A DNA stretch of 64,000 bases from Streptomyces kronopolitis. GTDB taxonomy: Bacteria; Actinomycetota; Actinomycetes; Streptomycetales; Streptomycetaceae. Position numbers and translations under genes: made by a program. Positions within the stretch are counted from its first letter, which is position 1, and every line of letters begins with the position of its first letter. The notes beneath the pieces are model-generated. The model was not told the DNA's origin. It saw only the letters and a program-made list of their open reading frames with translations, and did no database searches. The stretch is from contig NZ_BMND01000011.1 of the NCBI RefSeq assembly GCF_014646275.1, forward strand, positions 1 to 64,000. Reading direction: 5' to 3'. Shown in pieces: positions 50,147 through 58,752 of this stretch.

Positions 50147-51289
50147 GTGCACAAGACCCTGATCGTCACGAACGACTTCCCGCCCCGGCCCGGCGGCATC
50201 CAGGCCTTTCTGCACAGCATGGCGCTGCGGCTGGACCCCTCCGAGGTCGTCGTCTACGCCTCGACCTGGAAGCGCGGCGCGGAGGGCCGCGCGGCCACCG
50301 CCGCCTTCGACGCCGAGCAGCCGTTCCCGGTGATCAGGGACCGTACGACGATGCTGCTGCCCACCCCGAGGGTGACCCGGCGGGCCGCCGGGCTGCTGCG
50401 CGCGCACGGCTGCTCCTCGGTGTGGTTCGGCGCGGCGGCGCCGCTCGGGCTGATGGCGCCGGCGCTGCGGGCGGCCGGCGCCCGCCGGATCGTGGCGACC
50501 ACCCACGGCCACGAGGCGGGCTGGGCGCAGCTGCCGGCCGCCCGGCAGCTGCTGCGCCGGATCGGCGCGGGCACCGACACCCTCACCTACCTCGGCGAGT
50601 ACACCCGCAGCCGGATCGCCGGTGCGCTCGCCCCCCGGGACGCCGCACGGATGGTCCAACTCCCGCCCGGCGTCGACGAGAAGACCTTCCACCCCGGCTC
50701 GGGCGGCGACGAGGTGCGGGCCCGGCTCGGCCTCGCCGGCCGCCCGGTGGTGGTGTGCGTCTCCCGGCTCGTCCCGCGCAAGGGCCAGGACACCCTGATC
50801 GAGGCGATGCCGGCCGTGCTGGCCGCGGTGCCCGACGCCGTCCTGCTGATCGTCGGCGGCGGCCCGTACGAGAAGGACCTGCGCGCGCTGGCGGCCGCCA
50901 GGGGCGTCGCGGACGCGGTGCGCTTCACCGGCGCGGTCCCGTGGGAGGAGCTGCCGGCGCACTACGGCGCGGGTGACGTCTTCGCGATGCCGTGCCGCAC
51001 CCGCCGCGGCGGACTCGACGTCGAGGGCCTGGGCATCGTCTACCTGGAGGCCTCCGCGACCGGACTCCCCGTGGTGGCGGGCGACTCGGGCGGCGCCCCC
51101 GACGCCGTCCTGGACGGCGAGACGGGCTGGGTGGTCCCCGGCGGCTCCCCGGCGCCGACCGCCGAGCGCCTGGTCACCCTGCTCCGCGACCCGGCCCTGC
51201 GCCGCACCATGGGCGCCCGCGGCCGCGCCTGGGTGGAGGAGAAGTGGCGCTGGGACCTGCTCGCGGAGCGGCTGAAGGACCTTCTGTAG
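50147..51289 (+). CDS. pimB: GT4 mannosyltransferase, PimB-like
   Basis: The 380-residue GT-B enzyme resembles mycobacterial PimB' (GDP-mannose-dependent alpha-(1-6)-phosphatidylinositol mannosyltransferase): TNDFPPRPGGIQAFLHSMA at the N-terminus, SRLVPRKGQDTLIEAM, and the nucleotide-sugar motif MPCRTRRGGLDVEGLGIVYLE. It would add the second mannose to PIM1 at the cytosolic face. The GTG is at 50147; GAGAG lies upstream and TACTGT near 50090 may be the -10. Neighbours are the GT87 gene and an acyl-CoA synthetase. Confidence 0.88.
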   Translation: MHKTLIVTNDFPPRPGGIQAFLHSMALRLDPSEVVVYASTWKRGAEGRAATAAFDAEQPFPVIRDRTTMLLPTPRVTRRAAGLLRAHGCSSVWFGAAAPLGLMAPALRAAGARRIVATTHGHEAGWAQLPAARQLLRRIGAGTDTLTYLGEYTRSRIAGALAPRDAARMVQLPPGVDEKTFHPGSGGDEVRARLGLAGRPVVVCVSRLVPRKGQDTLIEAMPAVLAAVPDAVLLIVGGGPYEKDLRALAAARGVADAVRFTGAVPWEELPAHYGAGDVFAMPCRTRRGGLDVEGLGIVYLEASATGLPVVAGDSGGAPDAVLDGETGWVVPGGSPAPTAERLVTLLRDPALRRTMGARGRAWVEEKWRWDLLAERLKDLL

Positions 51290-51317
51290 GACCCGCCCGC
51301 GCTCCCGGACACACGAG

Positions 51318-51351
51318 ATCCGCCGCCGCGGCGGCAGCCACGACGGCGGAT
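51318..51351. terminator. Terminator between convergent pimB and the ligase gene
   Basis: ATCCGCCG and its complement form an 8-bp stem around an 18-nt inner region that itself can pair partly. Confidence 0.55.
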
Positions 51352-51379
51352 GACGGTGCGGCCGGGCGGCCGGGCGGCC

Positions 51380-53176
51380 CTAGGACCGGTAGAGCGCCTC
51401 GATCTCCTCGGCGAAGTCCTTCGCGACCACGTTCCGCTTGAGCTTCAGCGACGGGGTCACATGGCCCGACTCCTCGGTGAACTGGGCCGGCAGGATGCGG
51501 AACTTGCGCACCGACTCGGCCTTGGAGACCGCCGCGTTGCCGTCGTCGATGGCGCGCTGCACGGCGGCCAGCAGCTCCGGGTCCTCGGCGACCTGGGACG
51601 GCGTCACATCGGCGGGGTGGCCGTGCTCCTCGGCCCAGCGGGGCAGGAACTCCTCGTCGAGGGTGATCAGCGCGCCGATGAACGGCCGGCCGTCGCCGAC
51701 GACCATGCACTCGGCGATCAGGGCGTGCGCCCGGATACGGTCCTCGATCACGGCGGGGGCGACGTTCTTGCCGCCCGCGGTGACCAGTATTTCCTTCTTG
51801 CGGCCGGTGATGGCGAGGTAGCCGTCCTCGTCGAGGGTGCCGAGGTCGCCGGTGTGGAACCAGCCGTCGGACAGCGCCTCCTTGGTGGCCGACGGGTTGT
51901 TCCAGTACTCGGTGAAGAGGTGCTCGCCGTGCAGCAGCACCTCGCCGTCGTCGGCGATCCGCACCACCGAGCCGGGCAGCGGCTGGCCGACGGTGCCGAT
52001 CTTCTGCCGGTCCCAGGGGTTGAACGCGGTCGCCGCACAGGACTCCGTCAGGCCGTAGCCCTCCAGGGCGGTGAAGCCGATGCCACGGTAGAAGTGGCCC
52101 AGCCGCTCGCCCAGCGGGGCGCCGCCGGAGATGGCGTGGGTGGCGCGGCCGCCGAGGACGGCCCGCAGCTTGCTGAACACCAGCCGGTCGAAGACCTTGT
52201 ACTTCAGTTTCAGGCCGAGCGCCGGGCCCTCCGGGGCGTCCAGCGCGCGGCTGTAGGCGATCGCGACGTCCGCCGCCTTGTCGAAGATCTTGCCCTTGCC
52301 GTCCGCCTGCGCCTTGGCCCGCGCCGAGTTGTAGACCTTCTCGAAGACCCGCGGCACGCCCAGGACCAGCGTCGGGCGGAAGGAGGCGAGGTCCTCGGTG
52401 AGGTTCTTGATGTCGGGGGCGTGGCCCAGCTTGATGGGCGCCATCACGGCGGCGATCTGCACCAGCCGGCCGAAGACGTGCGCGATGGGGAGGAAGAGCA
52501 GCACCGAGGAGTCGCCGGTGCGGAACAGCGGCCGCAGCCGCTCGACGATGTTGCCGCACTCCGCGAAGAAGCTGCGGTGGCTGAGCACGCAGCCCTTGGG
52601 GCGGCCGGTGGTGCCGGAGGTGTAGACGATGGTGGCGGGGGAGTCGGCGTCGGCCAGCGCGCTGCGCGCCTCCACCTCGTCATCGCCGATGCCGGCGCCC
52701 GCGGCCTGGAGCCGGGCGATGGCGTCCCGCTCGATCTGCCAGATGTTCTCCAGGTCGGGCAGCCGGTCGCGCACCGATTCCACGGTCGCCTCGTGGCCGG
52801 GGGACTCCACCAGGCAGGCCACCGCGCCGGAGTCGCCGAGGATCCACTGGATCTGCTCGGCCGAACTGGTCTCGTACACCGGGACGGTGACGGCCCCTGC
52901 GCTCCAGATGGCGAAGTCCAGCAGCGTCCACTCGTAGCGGGTGCGCGACATCAGGCCGACCCGGTCGCCGGGCTGCACGCCGGTCGCGATCAGGCCCTTG
53001 GCGGCGGCGCGGACCTCGGCGAGGAAGGTGGTGGCGGTGACGTCCTGCCAAGCGCCGTTCACCTTGCGTCCCATGACGGCAACATCCGGGTGCTGCGCGG
53101 CATTTCGGCGGATAAGATCCGTCAGATTGCCGTCTGCGGGGACCTCGTACAGGGCCGGAAGGCTGAACTCGCGCAA
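51380..53176 (-). CDS. Long-chain acyl-CoA synthetase (AMP-forming)
   Basis: The 598-residue protein is an adenylate-forming enzyme of the FadD15 type. Motifs are TIVYTSGTTGRPKGCVLSH (P-loop), YGLTESCAATAFNPW and WFHTGDLGTLDEDGYLAITGRKKE, with the C-terminal lysine in SLKLKRNVVAKDF. It activates fatty acids with ATP and CoA. It uses a TTG start with GAGGAGC upstream. It lies in the PIM/lipid neighbourhood and probably supplies acyl groups for membrane lipids or PIM acylation. Its promoter region (53177-53441) is divergent from the phosphoesterase. Confidence 0.93.
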   Translation of the reverse strand: MREFSLPALYEVPADGNLTDLIRRNAAQHPDVAVMGRKVNGAWQDVTATTFLAEVRAAAKGLIATGVQPGDRVGLMSRTRYEWTLLDFAIWSAGAVTVPVYETSSAEQIQWILGDSGAVACLVESPGHEATVESVRDRLPDLENIWQIERDAIARLQAAGAGIGDDEVEARSALADADSPATIVYTSGTTGRPKGCVLSHRSFFAECGNIVERLRPLFRTGDSSVLLFLPIAHVFGRLVQIAAVMAPIKLGHAPDIKNLTEDLASFRPTLVLGVPRVFEKVYNSARAKAQADGKGKIFDKAADVAIAYSRALDAPEGPALGLKLKYKVFDRLVFSKLRAVLGGRATHAISGGAPLGERLGHFYRGIGFTALEGYGLTESCAATAFNPWDRQKIGTVGQPLPGSVVRIADDGEVLLHGEHLFTEYWNNPSATKEALSDGWFHTGDLGTLDEDGYLAITGRKKEILVTAGGKNVAPAVIEDRIRAHALIAECMVVGDGRPFIGALITLDEEFLPRWAEEHGHPADVTPSQVAEDPELLAAVQRAIDDGNAAVSKAESVRKFRILPAQFTEESGHVTPSLKLKRNVVAKDFAEEIEALYRS

Positions 53177-53441
53177 GACTGCTGCTCCTCAAAAGCGCCG
53201 GCGCCACGACGCTGTGTGTTGCACCGGCGGCGGTCCATGATCATGCAGGGGGGAGAGTGGACTGCCCGGACGTTACCCATGGGTATTGCTCTCGGGATAG
53301 GGGGGAACGGCCAGATGTTCGATGCGTCACACGCTGCGGGACACGCCAAGGGGACTGTCCCGCGCAGACTAGACCAGCGGGTCGGTGACCCGAAAGTAAC
53401 CCCAGGTCCCACCACCCCTCCCGCCCCCCGCCCCGGCGACT

Positions 53442-53447
53442 TAGGGT
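53442..53447 (+). promoter_or_regulatory. -10 box of a leaderless promoter for the phosphoesterase
   Basis: TAGGGT lies 6 nt before ATG 53454 without any ribosome site. Confidence 0.5.
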
Positions 53448-53453
53448 GACGTC

Positions 53454-54230
53454 ATGCGCGTGCATGTGGTCAGTGACGTACACGGGAACAGCCGGGACCT
53501 CGCGGCGGCCGGCGAGGGCGCCGATGCCCTGGTCTGCCTCGGCGATCTGGTGCTCTTCCTCGACTACGCCGACCATTCGCGCGGCATCTTCCCCGACCTC
53601 TTCGGCTCCGAGAACGCCGGCGCCCTGGTCGAACTGCGCACCGCCCGCCGCTTCGAGGAGGCCCGCGCGCTGGGCCGCCGGCTGTGGGGCGAGCTCGACC
53701 GCACCGGCGCGAGCCGGGAGTCCGTCATCGAGGAGGCGGTCCGCCGGCAGTACGCCGAACTCTTCGCGGCCTTCCCCGCCCCCACGTACGCCACCTACGG
53801 CAACGTCGACATCCCGCGCCTGTGGCCCGAGTACGCCCGGCCCGGCACCACCGTCCTGGACGGCCAGCGGGTGGAGATCGGCGGCCGGGTCTTCGGCTTC
53901 GTCGGCGGCGGCCTCACCAGCCCGATGCGCACCCCCTACGAGATCAGCGACGAGGAGTACGCCGCCAAGATCGAGGCGGTCGGCGAGGTGGACGTGCTGT
54001 GCACCCACATCCCGCCCGAGGTCCCCGAACTCTGCTACGACACCGTCGCCCGCCGCTTCGAGCGCGGCAGCGCTGCCCTGCTGCACGCCATCCGCACCAC
54101 CCGCCCGCGCTACTCCCTCTTCGGCCATGTGCACCAGCCGCTGGCCCGGCGGGTGCGGATCGGGGGCACGGAATGCGTCAATGTCGGGCACTTCAACGCG
54201 ACCGGTACGCCCTACGTCCTGCAGTGGTGA
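53454..54230 (+). CDS. Calcineurin-like metallophosphoesterase
   Basis: The 258-residue enzyme has the di-metal phosphoesterase motifs in order: VVSDVHGN (DxH), LVCLGDLVLF (GD), TYGNVDIPRL (GN-D), LCTHIPPEV (H) and LFGHVHQPLA (GHxH). It hydrolyses phospho-mono- or diesters. No signal peptide is present, so it is cytosolic. The ATG appears leaderless. It precedes the SRPBCC gene by 248 nt and is probably transcribed alone; its natural substrate cannot be read from sequence. Confidence 0.9.
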   Translation: MRVHVVSDVHGNSRDLAAAGEGADALVCLGDLVLFLDYADHSRGIFPDLFGSENAGALVELRTARRFEEARALGRRLWGELDRTGASRESVIEEAVRRQYAELFAAFPAPTYATYGNVDIPRLWPEYARPGTTVLDGQRVEIGGRVFGFVGGGLTSPMRTPYEISDEEYAAKIEAVGEVDVLCTHIPPEVPELCYDTVARRFERGSAALLHAIRTTRPRYSLFGHVHQPLARRVRIGGTECVNVGHFNATGTPYVLQW

Positions 54231-54383
54231 GGCCGTGCGCGCCCGGCCCGGGCGGGGCGCGGGGGCCGGCCGGGCCCGTCGTGCCGGGCCTGCTGGTGTC
54301 CGCCCGCAGGTTCCCGCGCGGTAGCCTCGGAGCCTGTAGCAGCACAGACACCGCGCAACGGGGTCTCCCCGGCTCATGGGGGT

Positions 54384-54418
54384 CCCTCCGCTCCGGCGAC
54401 ACCGGGAGCGGGGGAGGG
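54384..54418. other. GC-rich hairpin in the SRPBCC gene leader
   Basis: CCCTCCGCTCCGG pairs with CCGGGAGCGGGGGAGGG around a short loop. The sequence style is that of the short intergenic palindromes often seen in Streptomyces. It could be a leader structure. Confidence 0.45.
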
Positions 54419-54478
54419 GCCGAGAGCTCGGGGAAGGGTCGGCGGACCGGCATGAATCGGCATGGAGGAGTCACGGCG

Positions 54479-54982
54479 ATGGCCGAACACACCAGCTCGA
54501 GCATCACGATCGAGGCGGCACCCGCCGAAGTGATGGGAGTGATCGCCGACTTTGACCGCTACCCGGAATGGACCGGTGAGGTCAAAGAGGCGGAGGTCCT
54601 GGAGAAGGACGACCACGGCCGCGCCGCCCAGGTGCGCCTGCTGCTGGACGCCGGGGCGATCAAGGACGACCACACCCTCGCGTACACCTGGACCGGCGAC
54701 AGCGAGGTCAGCTGGTCCCTGGTCAAGTCGCAGATGCTGCGCGCCCTCGACGGCTCCTACCGGGTGGCCGCGCTGGGCGGCGGCGCGCGCACCGAGGTGA
54801 CCTACCAGCTCACCGTCGACGTCAAGATCCCCATGCTCGGGATGATCAAGCGCAAGGCCGAGAAGGTCATCATCGACCGCGCGCTGGCCGGGCTGAAGAA
54901 GCGCGTCGAGAGCGGCCCCGAGGGCCACGCCGCGGAGCCCGCCGACGGCGCCGGTTCCGCCGACGAGGCCGAGAAGCGCTGA
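54479..54982 (+). CDS. SRPBCC (START/polyketide-cyclase fold) protein
   Basis: The 167-residue protein has the lipid-binding SRPBCC fold signature: SSSITIEAAPAEVMGVIADFDRYPEW at the N-terminus and a long C-terminal helix LGMIKRKAEKVIIDRALAGLKKRVE. It resembles the mycobacterial TB16.3 protein encoded beside an ArsA-like ATPase and FadD. Likely role is binding a hydrophobic ligand during lipid metabolism. The ATG has GGAGGAG about 9 nt upstream; the ATPase gene follows after 2 nt, so they are one transcript. The C-terminus is acidic and Ala-rich. Confidence 0.88.
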   Translation: MAEHTSSSITIEAAPAEVMGVIADFDRYPEWTGEVKEAEVLEKDDHGRAAQVRLLLDAGAIKDDHTLAYTWTGDSEVSWSLVKSQMLRALDGSYRVAALGGGARTEVTYQLTVDVKIPMLGMIKRKAEKVIIDRALAGLKKRVESGPEGHAAEPADGAGSADEAEKR

Positions 54983-54984
54983 GC

Positions 54985-56187
54985 GTGCGCACCGTCCTCG
55001 TCACGGGCCCCGGCGGCGCGGGCCGCACCACGCTCGCCGCCGCGACCGCCCTGGCCGGCGCCCGGCGAGGCGTGCGGACGCTGCTGCTCACCACCGGGGG
55101 CGGCGCGGCGGAAGCGGTGCTGGGCGTCCCCCTGGACGCCGACGCGCCCACCCCGGTGGCGCCGGGCCTGCACGCCCGGCGCGTCGACCCCGCGGACCGC
55201 TTCCGCCGGGAGTTCCTCGCCTTCCAGGAGCGTGCCGGCGCCGCCCTCGACCTGCTCGGCGCGGCCCCGCTCGACGAGGACGAACTCACCGAACTCCCCG
55301 GCTCCGAGGACTTCGCGCTGCTCCAGGCGCTGCGCGCGGCACACGCCGCGGAGGAGTGGGACCTGGTCGTCGTCGACATGCCCCCGGCCGCCGAAACGGT
55401 CCGCCTGCTCGCGCTGCCGGTCCAGGTGCGCCGCTACCTGCGCCGGCTGCTGCCCCCCGAGCGCCAGGCGGCCCGCGCGCTGCGCCCGGTGCTCGCCCAG
55501 CTCGCCGGCGTCCCGATGCCGGCCCAGAAGCTGTACGACGCCGCCGAGCGCTGGGAGCGCGAACTCGCCGGCGTCCAGCGCGTCATCGACGACCCCGGCA
55601 CCTCCGTCCGCCTGGTCACCGACGCCGGACCGGTCGCCGCCGCCGCCCTGCGCGAGGTCCGGGCCGGACTCGCGCTGCACGGCCGGCGCACCGACGCCCT
55701 GATCGTCAACCGGCTGCTGCCCACCGGCTCCGCCGACCCCTTCCTCGCTGCCCTCTCCGGCAGCCAGCAGTCCGCCCTCAAGGCGCTGCGCGAGGAGTTC
55801 CCCGACGTCCCCGTCCACGAGGTGGCGCACCTGGGCGGCGACCCCCAAGGCCTCGCCGCCCTGGAGGAGTTGACCGGGAAGGCGGCCGGCGCGGCCGGCA
55901 CCGGCGCCCCCGCCGAGGGGCCGGTCCGCGACCCCTGGACGGTCGAGGACCGGCTGGCGGGCGACGGCATCCTGGTCTGGCGGGTGCCGCTGCCCGGCGC
56001 CGAACGCCGGGGCCTGGGCCTGGTGCGCCGCGGCGACGAGATCGTGGTCACCGTGGGCCGCTACCGCCGGATCCGTACGCTGCCCTCCGCGCTGCGCCGC
56101 TGCTCCGTCTCCGGTGCCGGACTGCGCGACGGCGTCCTGGACATCCGCTTCACCCCGGATCCCGAGCTGTGGCCCAAGAGCGACTGA
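54985..56187 (+). CDS. ArsA/GET3-family ATPase homologue with altered P-loop
   Basis: A 400-residue homologue of the ArsA-like ATPase encoded beside the SRPBCC protein. The P-loop reads LVTGPGGAGRTTLAAATAL, with Arg in place of the usual Walker A lysine. WDLVVVDMPPAAETVRLLALP is the Walker B/switch region. A C-terminal ArsA HSP20-like domain (residues about 310-395) is visible. It has no transmembrane helix. The GTG start lies 2 nt after the SRPBCC stop. Whether Arg supports ATP hydrolysis is doubtful; it may act as a nucleotide-binding scaffold. DUF5304 follows. Confidence 0.86.
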   Translation: MRTVLVTGPGGAGRTTLAAATALAGARRGVRTLLLTTGGGAAEAVLGVPLDADAPTPVAPGLHARRVDPADRFRREFLAFQERAGAALDLLGAAPLDEDELTELPGSEDFALLQALRAAHAAEEWDLVVVDMPPAAETVRLLALPVQVRRYLRRLLPPERQAARALRPVLAQLAGVPMPAQKLYDAAERWERELAGVQRVIDDPGTSVRLVTDAGPVAAAALREVRAGLALHGRRTDALIVNRLLPTGSADPFLAALSGSQQSALKALREEFPDVPVHEVAHLGGDPQGLAALEELTGKAAGAAGTGAPAEGPVRDPWTVEDRLAGDGILVWRVPLPGAERRGLGLVRRGDEIVVTVGRYRRIRTLPSALRRCSVSGAGLRDGVLDIRFTPDPELWPKSD

Positions 56188-56292
56188 ACGCGCCACCGCC
56201 GTTCGGGTACCGTCGAGGGTGGGGCGCCGCCCCCGTGCCCGTCCCGCACCCCTTCGCCGTACTGCCTCGCCGCAGGAGTCACGGAGTTCCTC

Positions 56293-56769
56293 ATGAGTGA
56301 TGCCACCGAGCGCCCCGCCGACCGCAGGGCCGAGCCCGACGCCGACGCCTGGGAGCGGGCCTGCGCCGAGGACCTCGCGGCCGAGAAGGCCCGCCACCGC
56401 GACGCCCACGGCCCGCAGCCGGGCAGCGCCGCCGAGGAGCTGCGCAAGCTCGCCGAGGCGGTCACCGACAAGCTCGCCGGCATCCAGCTGCCCGGCGCGC
56501 TCGGCGGGATCGCCGCGCAGGGCGCCGTCAACCAGCTGTTCAAGCAGGCCAGGGCCGCCGTCGAGCCGGTCATCGAGCGCAACCCCGAGATCTTCGACCA
56601 CCTCGCCGCGGCCGGCTCCGAGCTGCTCGCCGCCTACCGCTCCGCCGTCGAGGGCAGCGAGCGCCGCTGGACCCGCGAGGACCCCGACGACCGGCCCGCC
56701 GGCCGCCGCGACGACGACCCCCGCGACGACGACGGCCCCGCCGGCACCGAGCGGATCGACCTCGACTGA
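56293..56769 (+). CDS. DUF5304 family protein
   Basis: The 158-residue acidic protein matches actinobacterial DUF5304. The N-terminus is DADAWERACAEDLAAEKARHR, then an amphipathic helix region AEELRKLAEAVTDKLAGIQLPGALGGIAAQ, and a disordered Asp/Arg-rich C-terminus. No membrane helix or signal is visible. The ATG follows the ATPase by 105 nt; TACCGT at about 56209 may be a -10. Function is unknown; position in the lipid cluster suggests association with it. Confidence 0.84.
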   Translation: MSDATERPADRRAEPDADAWERACAEDLAAEKARHRDAHGPQPGSAAEELRKLAEAVTDKLAGIQLPGALGGIAAQGAVNQLFKQARAAVEPVIERNPEIFDHLAAAGSELLAAYRSAVEGSERRWTREDPDDRPAGRRDDDPRDDDGPAGTERIDLD

Positions 56770-56889
56770 GCCTCCCGTCCCCCGCGCACCGGCGGCCGCC
56801 CTCCCGCCGGCCCGCTGAGGGAGCGGCAGGCGCCCCCGCCTCCGGTACGGTGGATCCCGGCGGGGTTCGAGCGAAAATCTGAGGGACAC

Positions 56890-57831
56890 ATGGGACTCAC
56901 CATCGGCGTCGACATCGGCGGCACGAAGATCGCGGCCGGCGTGGTCGACGAAGAGGGCTCGATCCTTGAAACGTGCACGGTGCAGACCCCGCATGCCACC
57001 GAGGCGCTGACGGAGGCCATCGCGGAGGCGGTGCGCACCGTGGGAGCCGGCCATCAGGTCGAGGCGGTCGGCATCGGCGCCGCCGGCTACGTCGACGAGA
57101 AGCGGGCCACGGTCCTGTTCGCACCGAACATCGACTGGCGCCACGAGCCGCTCAAGGACAAGGTCGAACAGCGCGTCGGCCTGCCCGTGGTGGTCGAGAA
57201 CGACGCCAACGCCGCGGCCTGGGGCGAGTACCGCTTCGGCGCCGGCCAGGGCCACAGCGACGTCATCTGCATCACCCTCGGCACCGGCCTGGGCGGCGGC
57301 ATCATCATCGGCAACAAGCTGCGCCGCGGCCGGTTCGGCGTCGCCGCCGAGTTCGGCCACATCCGGGTGGTGCCCGACGGACTGCTGTGCGGCTGCGGCA
57401 ACCAGGGCTGCTGGGAGCAGTACGCCTCCGGCCGCGCCCTGCTGCGCTACGCCCGCCAGCGCGCCTTCGCCACCCCCGAGAACGCCCAGATCCTGCTGTC
57501 GCTCGGCGACGGCACCTCCGAGGGCATCGAGGGCCGGCACGTCAGCGAGGCCGCCCGCCAGGGTGACCCGGTGGCCATCGACTCGTTCCGCGAGCTGGCC
57601 CGCTGGGCCGGCGCCGGCCTCGCCGACCTCGCCTCGCTCTTCGACCCGTCCGCCTTCATCGTCGGCGGCGGCGTCTCCGACGAGGGCGAGCTGGTCCTGG
57701 GGCCGATCCGCAAGTCCTTCCGCCGCTGGCTGGTCGGCAACCAGTGGCGGCCGCACGCCCAGGTGCTCGCCGCCCAGCTCGGCGGCAAGGCCGGCCTGGT
57801 CGGCGCGGCCGACCTGGCGCGCCAGGGCTGA
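56890..57831 (+). CDS. glkA: ROK-family glucokinase
   Basis: Glucokinase phosphorylates glucose with ATP and in Streptomyces mediates carbon catabolite repression. The 313-residue protein has the ROK phosphate motif GVDIGGTKIAAGVV, ENDANAAAWGEY with the catalytic Asp, the GTGLGGGIIIGN loop and the zinc motif CGCGNQGCWEQYASG. No helix-turn-helix is present, so it is a kinase rather than a ROK repressor. The ATG has GAGGGACAC upstream. TACGGT near 56846 may be its -10. pfkA lies 5 kb downstream. Confidence 0.95.
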   Translation: MGLTIGVDIGGTKIAAGVVDEEGSILETCTVQTPHATEALTEAIAEAVRTVGAGHQVEAVGIGAAGYVDEKRATVLFAPNIDWRHEPLKDKVEQRVGLPVVVENDANAAAWGEYRFGAGQGHSDVICITLGTGLGGGIIIGNKLRRGRFGVAAEFGHIRVVPDGLLCGCGNQGCWEQYASGRALLRYARQRAFATPENAQILLSLGDGTSEGIEGRHVSEAARQGDPVAIDSFRELARWAGAGLADLASLFDPSAFIVGGGVSDEGELVLGPIRKSFRRWLVGNQWRPHAQVLAAQLGGKAGLVGAADLARQG

Positions 57832-57869
57832 GCAGCGGGCGGGCCTACCGCCCGCCGTCACCGCGTCCG

Positions 57870-57911
57870 GCACCGCCCGCCGCGTCCCCTGGGGGAGGCG
57901 GCGGGCGGTGC
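57870..57911 (+). terminator. Terminator after glkA
   Basis: A 14-bp perfect stem with a 14-nt loop. It ends 2 nt before the -10 box of the next gene. Confidence 0.88.
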
Positions 57912-57913
57912 TC

Positions 57914-57919
57914 TATCTT
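57914..57919 (+). promoter_or_regulatory. -10 box of a leaderless promoter for the EEP gene
   Basis: TATCTT lies 7 nt before GTG 57927; no ribosome site is present. Confidence 0.5.
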
Positions 57920-57926
57920 GGCCCGC

Positions 57927-58751
57927 GTGACGATCCCGGTGAGAGGACCCGCCGCCTTGCTCTCGCTCCCCGAGTCCCGTACCGAACCCGGCCCCGCGCC
58001 CGACGACAGGGGCGGCGCCACCACCGCGCGGCCCGGCGGCGCGGCCGTGATCCGGGTGCTCAGCTACAACATCCGCTCGATGCGCGACGACCGGGCGGCG
58101 CTGGCCAGGGTCATCCGGGCCTGCGCCCCCGATCTCGTGCTGATCCAGGAGGCGCCGCGGTTCTTCCGCTGGCGCAAGGCCGCCGAGAAGCTGGCCCGCG
58201 CGTCCGGGCTGGTCCATGTCACCGGCGGTGCCACGGCCGCCGGCCCGATGATCCTGTCCTCGCTGCGCGCCCAAGTCGAGCGCACCGAGGACGTCCTGCT
58301 GCCCCGCACCCCCGGACTGCACCGGCGCGGCTTCGCCACCGCCGTGGTCCGTATCGGCGGGGTCCGGCTCGGCGTGCTCAGCTGCCATCTCAGCCTCGCC
58401 GACCGGGAGCGCTACGCGCAGGCCGGGCTGCTGCTGGAGCGGCTGGCCGCGCTGGACGTGCCGTACGCGGTGGCCGGGGGCGACCTCAACGACCGGCCGG
58501 ACGGCCGCAGTTTCCGCCGGCTGGCGGGGGCGCTGACGGATGCCTGGGCGGTGCGGCCGTGGGGCGGGGAGTTCACCTCCACGCCCGGTGACCCGCATCA
58601 GCGGATCGACGCGATCTTCACCACCGCAGGGGTGGAGGTGCTCGGCTGCGGGGTGCCGCACGGGCTGCCGGGGGTGGGCGAGGACGACCTCAGGGCGGCC
58701 ACCGACCACCTGCCGGTGCTGGCCGCCCTGCGGGTGCCGGCCACCGGCTGA
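57927..58751 (+). CDS. Endonuclease/exonuclease/phosphatase (EEP) family hydrolase
   Basis: The enzyme has EEP-fold motifs VLSYNIRSMRDD, LVLIQEAPRFF, CHLSLADRERYAQ, AGGDLNDRPDG, RIDAIFTT and ATDHLPVLAAL, so all the catalytic Asp/His residues are present. It would hydrolyse a phosphodiester or phosphomonoester. I chose GTG 57927 because of the TATCTT box 7 nt upstream, giving 274 residues with a 40-residue Pro/Ala N-terminus; GTG 58047 is the alternative. The stop abuts that of the convergent next gene with one base between (TGAcTCA). Confidence 0.84.
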   Translation: MTIPVRGPAALLSLPESRTEPGPAPDDRGGATTARPGGAAVIRVLSYNIRSMRDDRAALARVIRACAPDLVLIQEAPRFFRWRKAAEKLARASGLVHVTGGATAAGPMILSSLRAQVERTEDVLLPRTPGLHRRGFATAVVRIGGVRLGVLSCHLSLADRERYAQAGLLLERLAALDVPYAVAGGDLNDRPDGRSFRRLAGALTDAWAVRPWGGEFTSTPGDPHQRIDAIFTTAGVEVLGCGVPHGLPGVGEDDLRAATDHLPVLAALRVPATG

Positions 58752-58752
58752 C

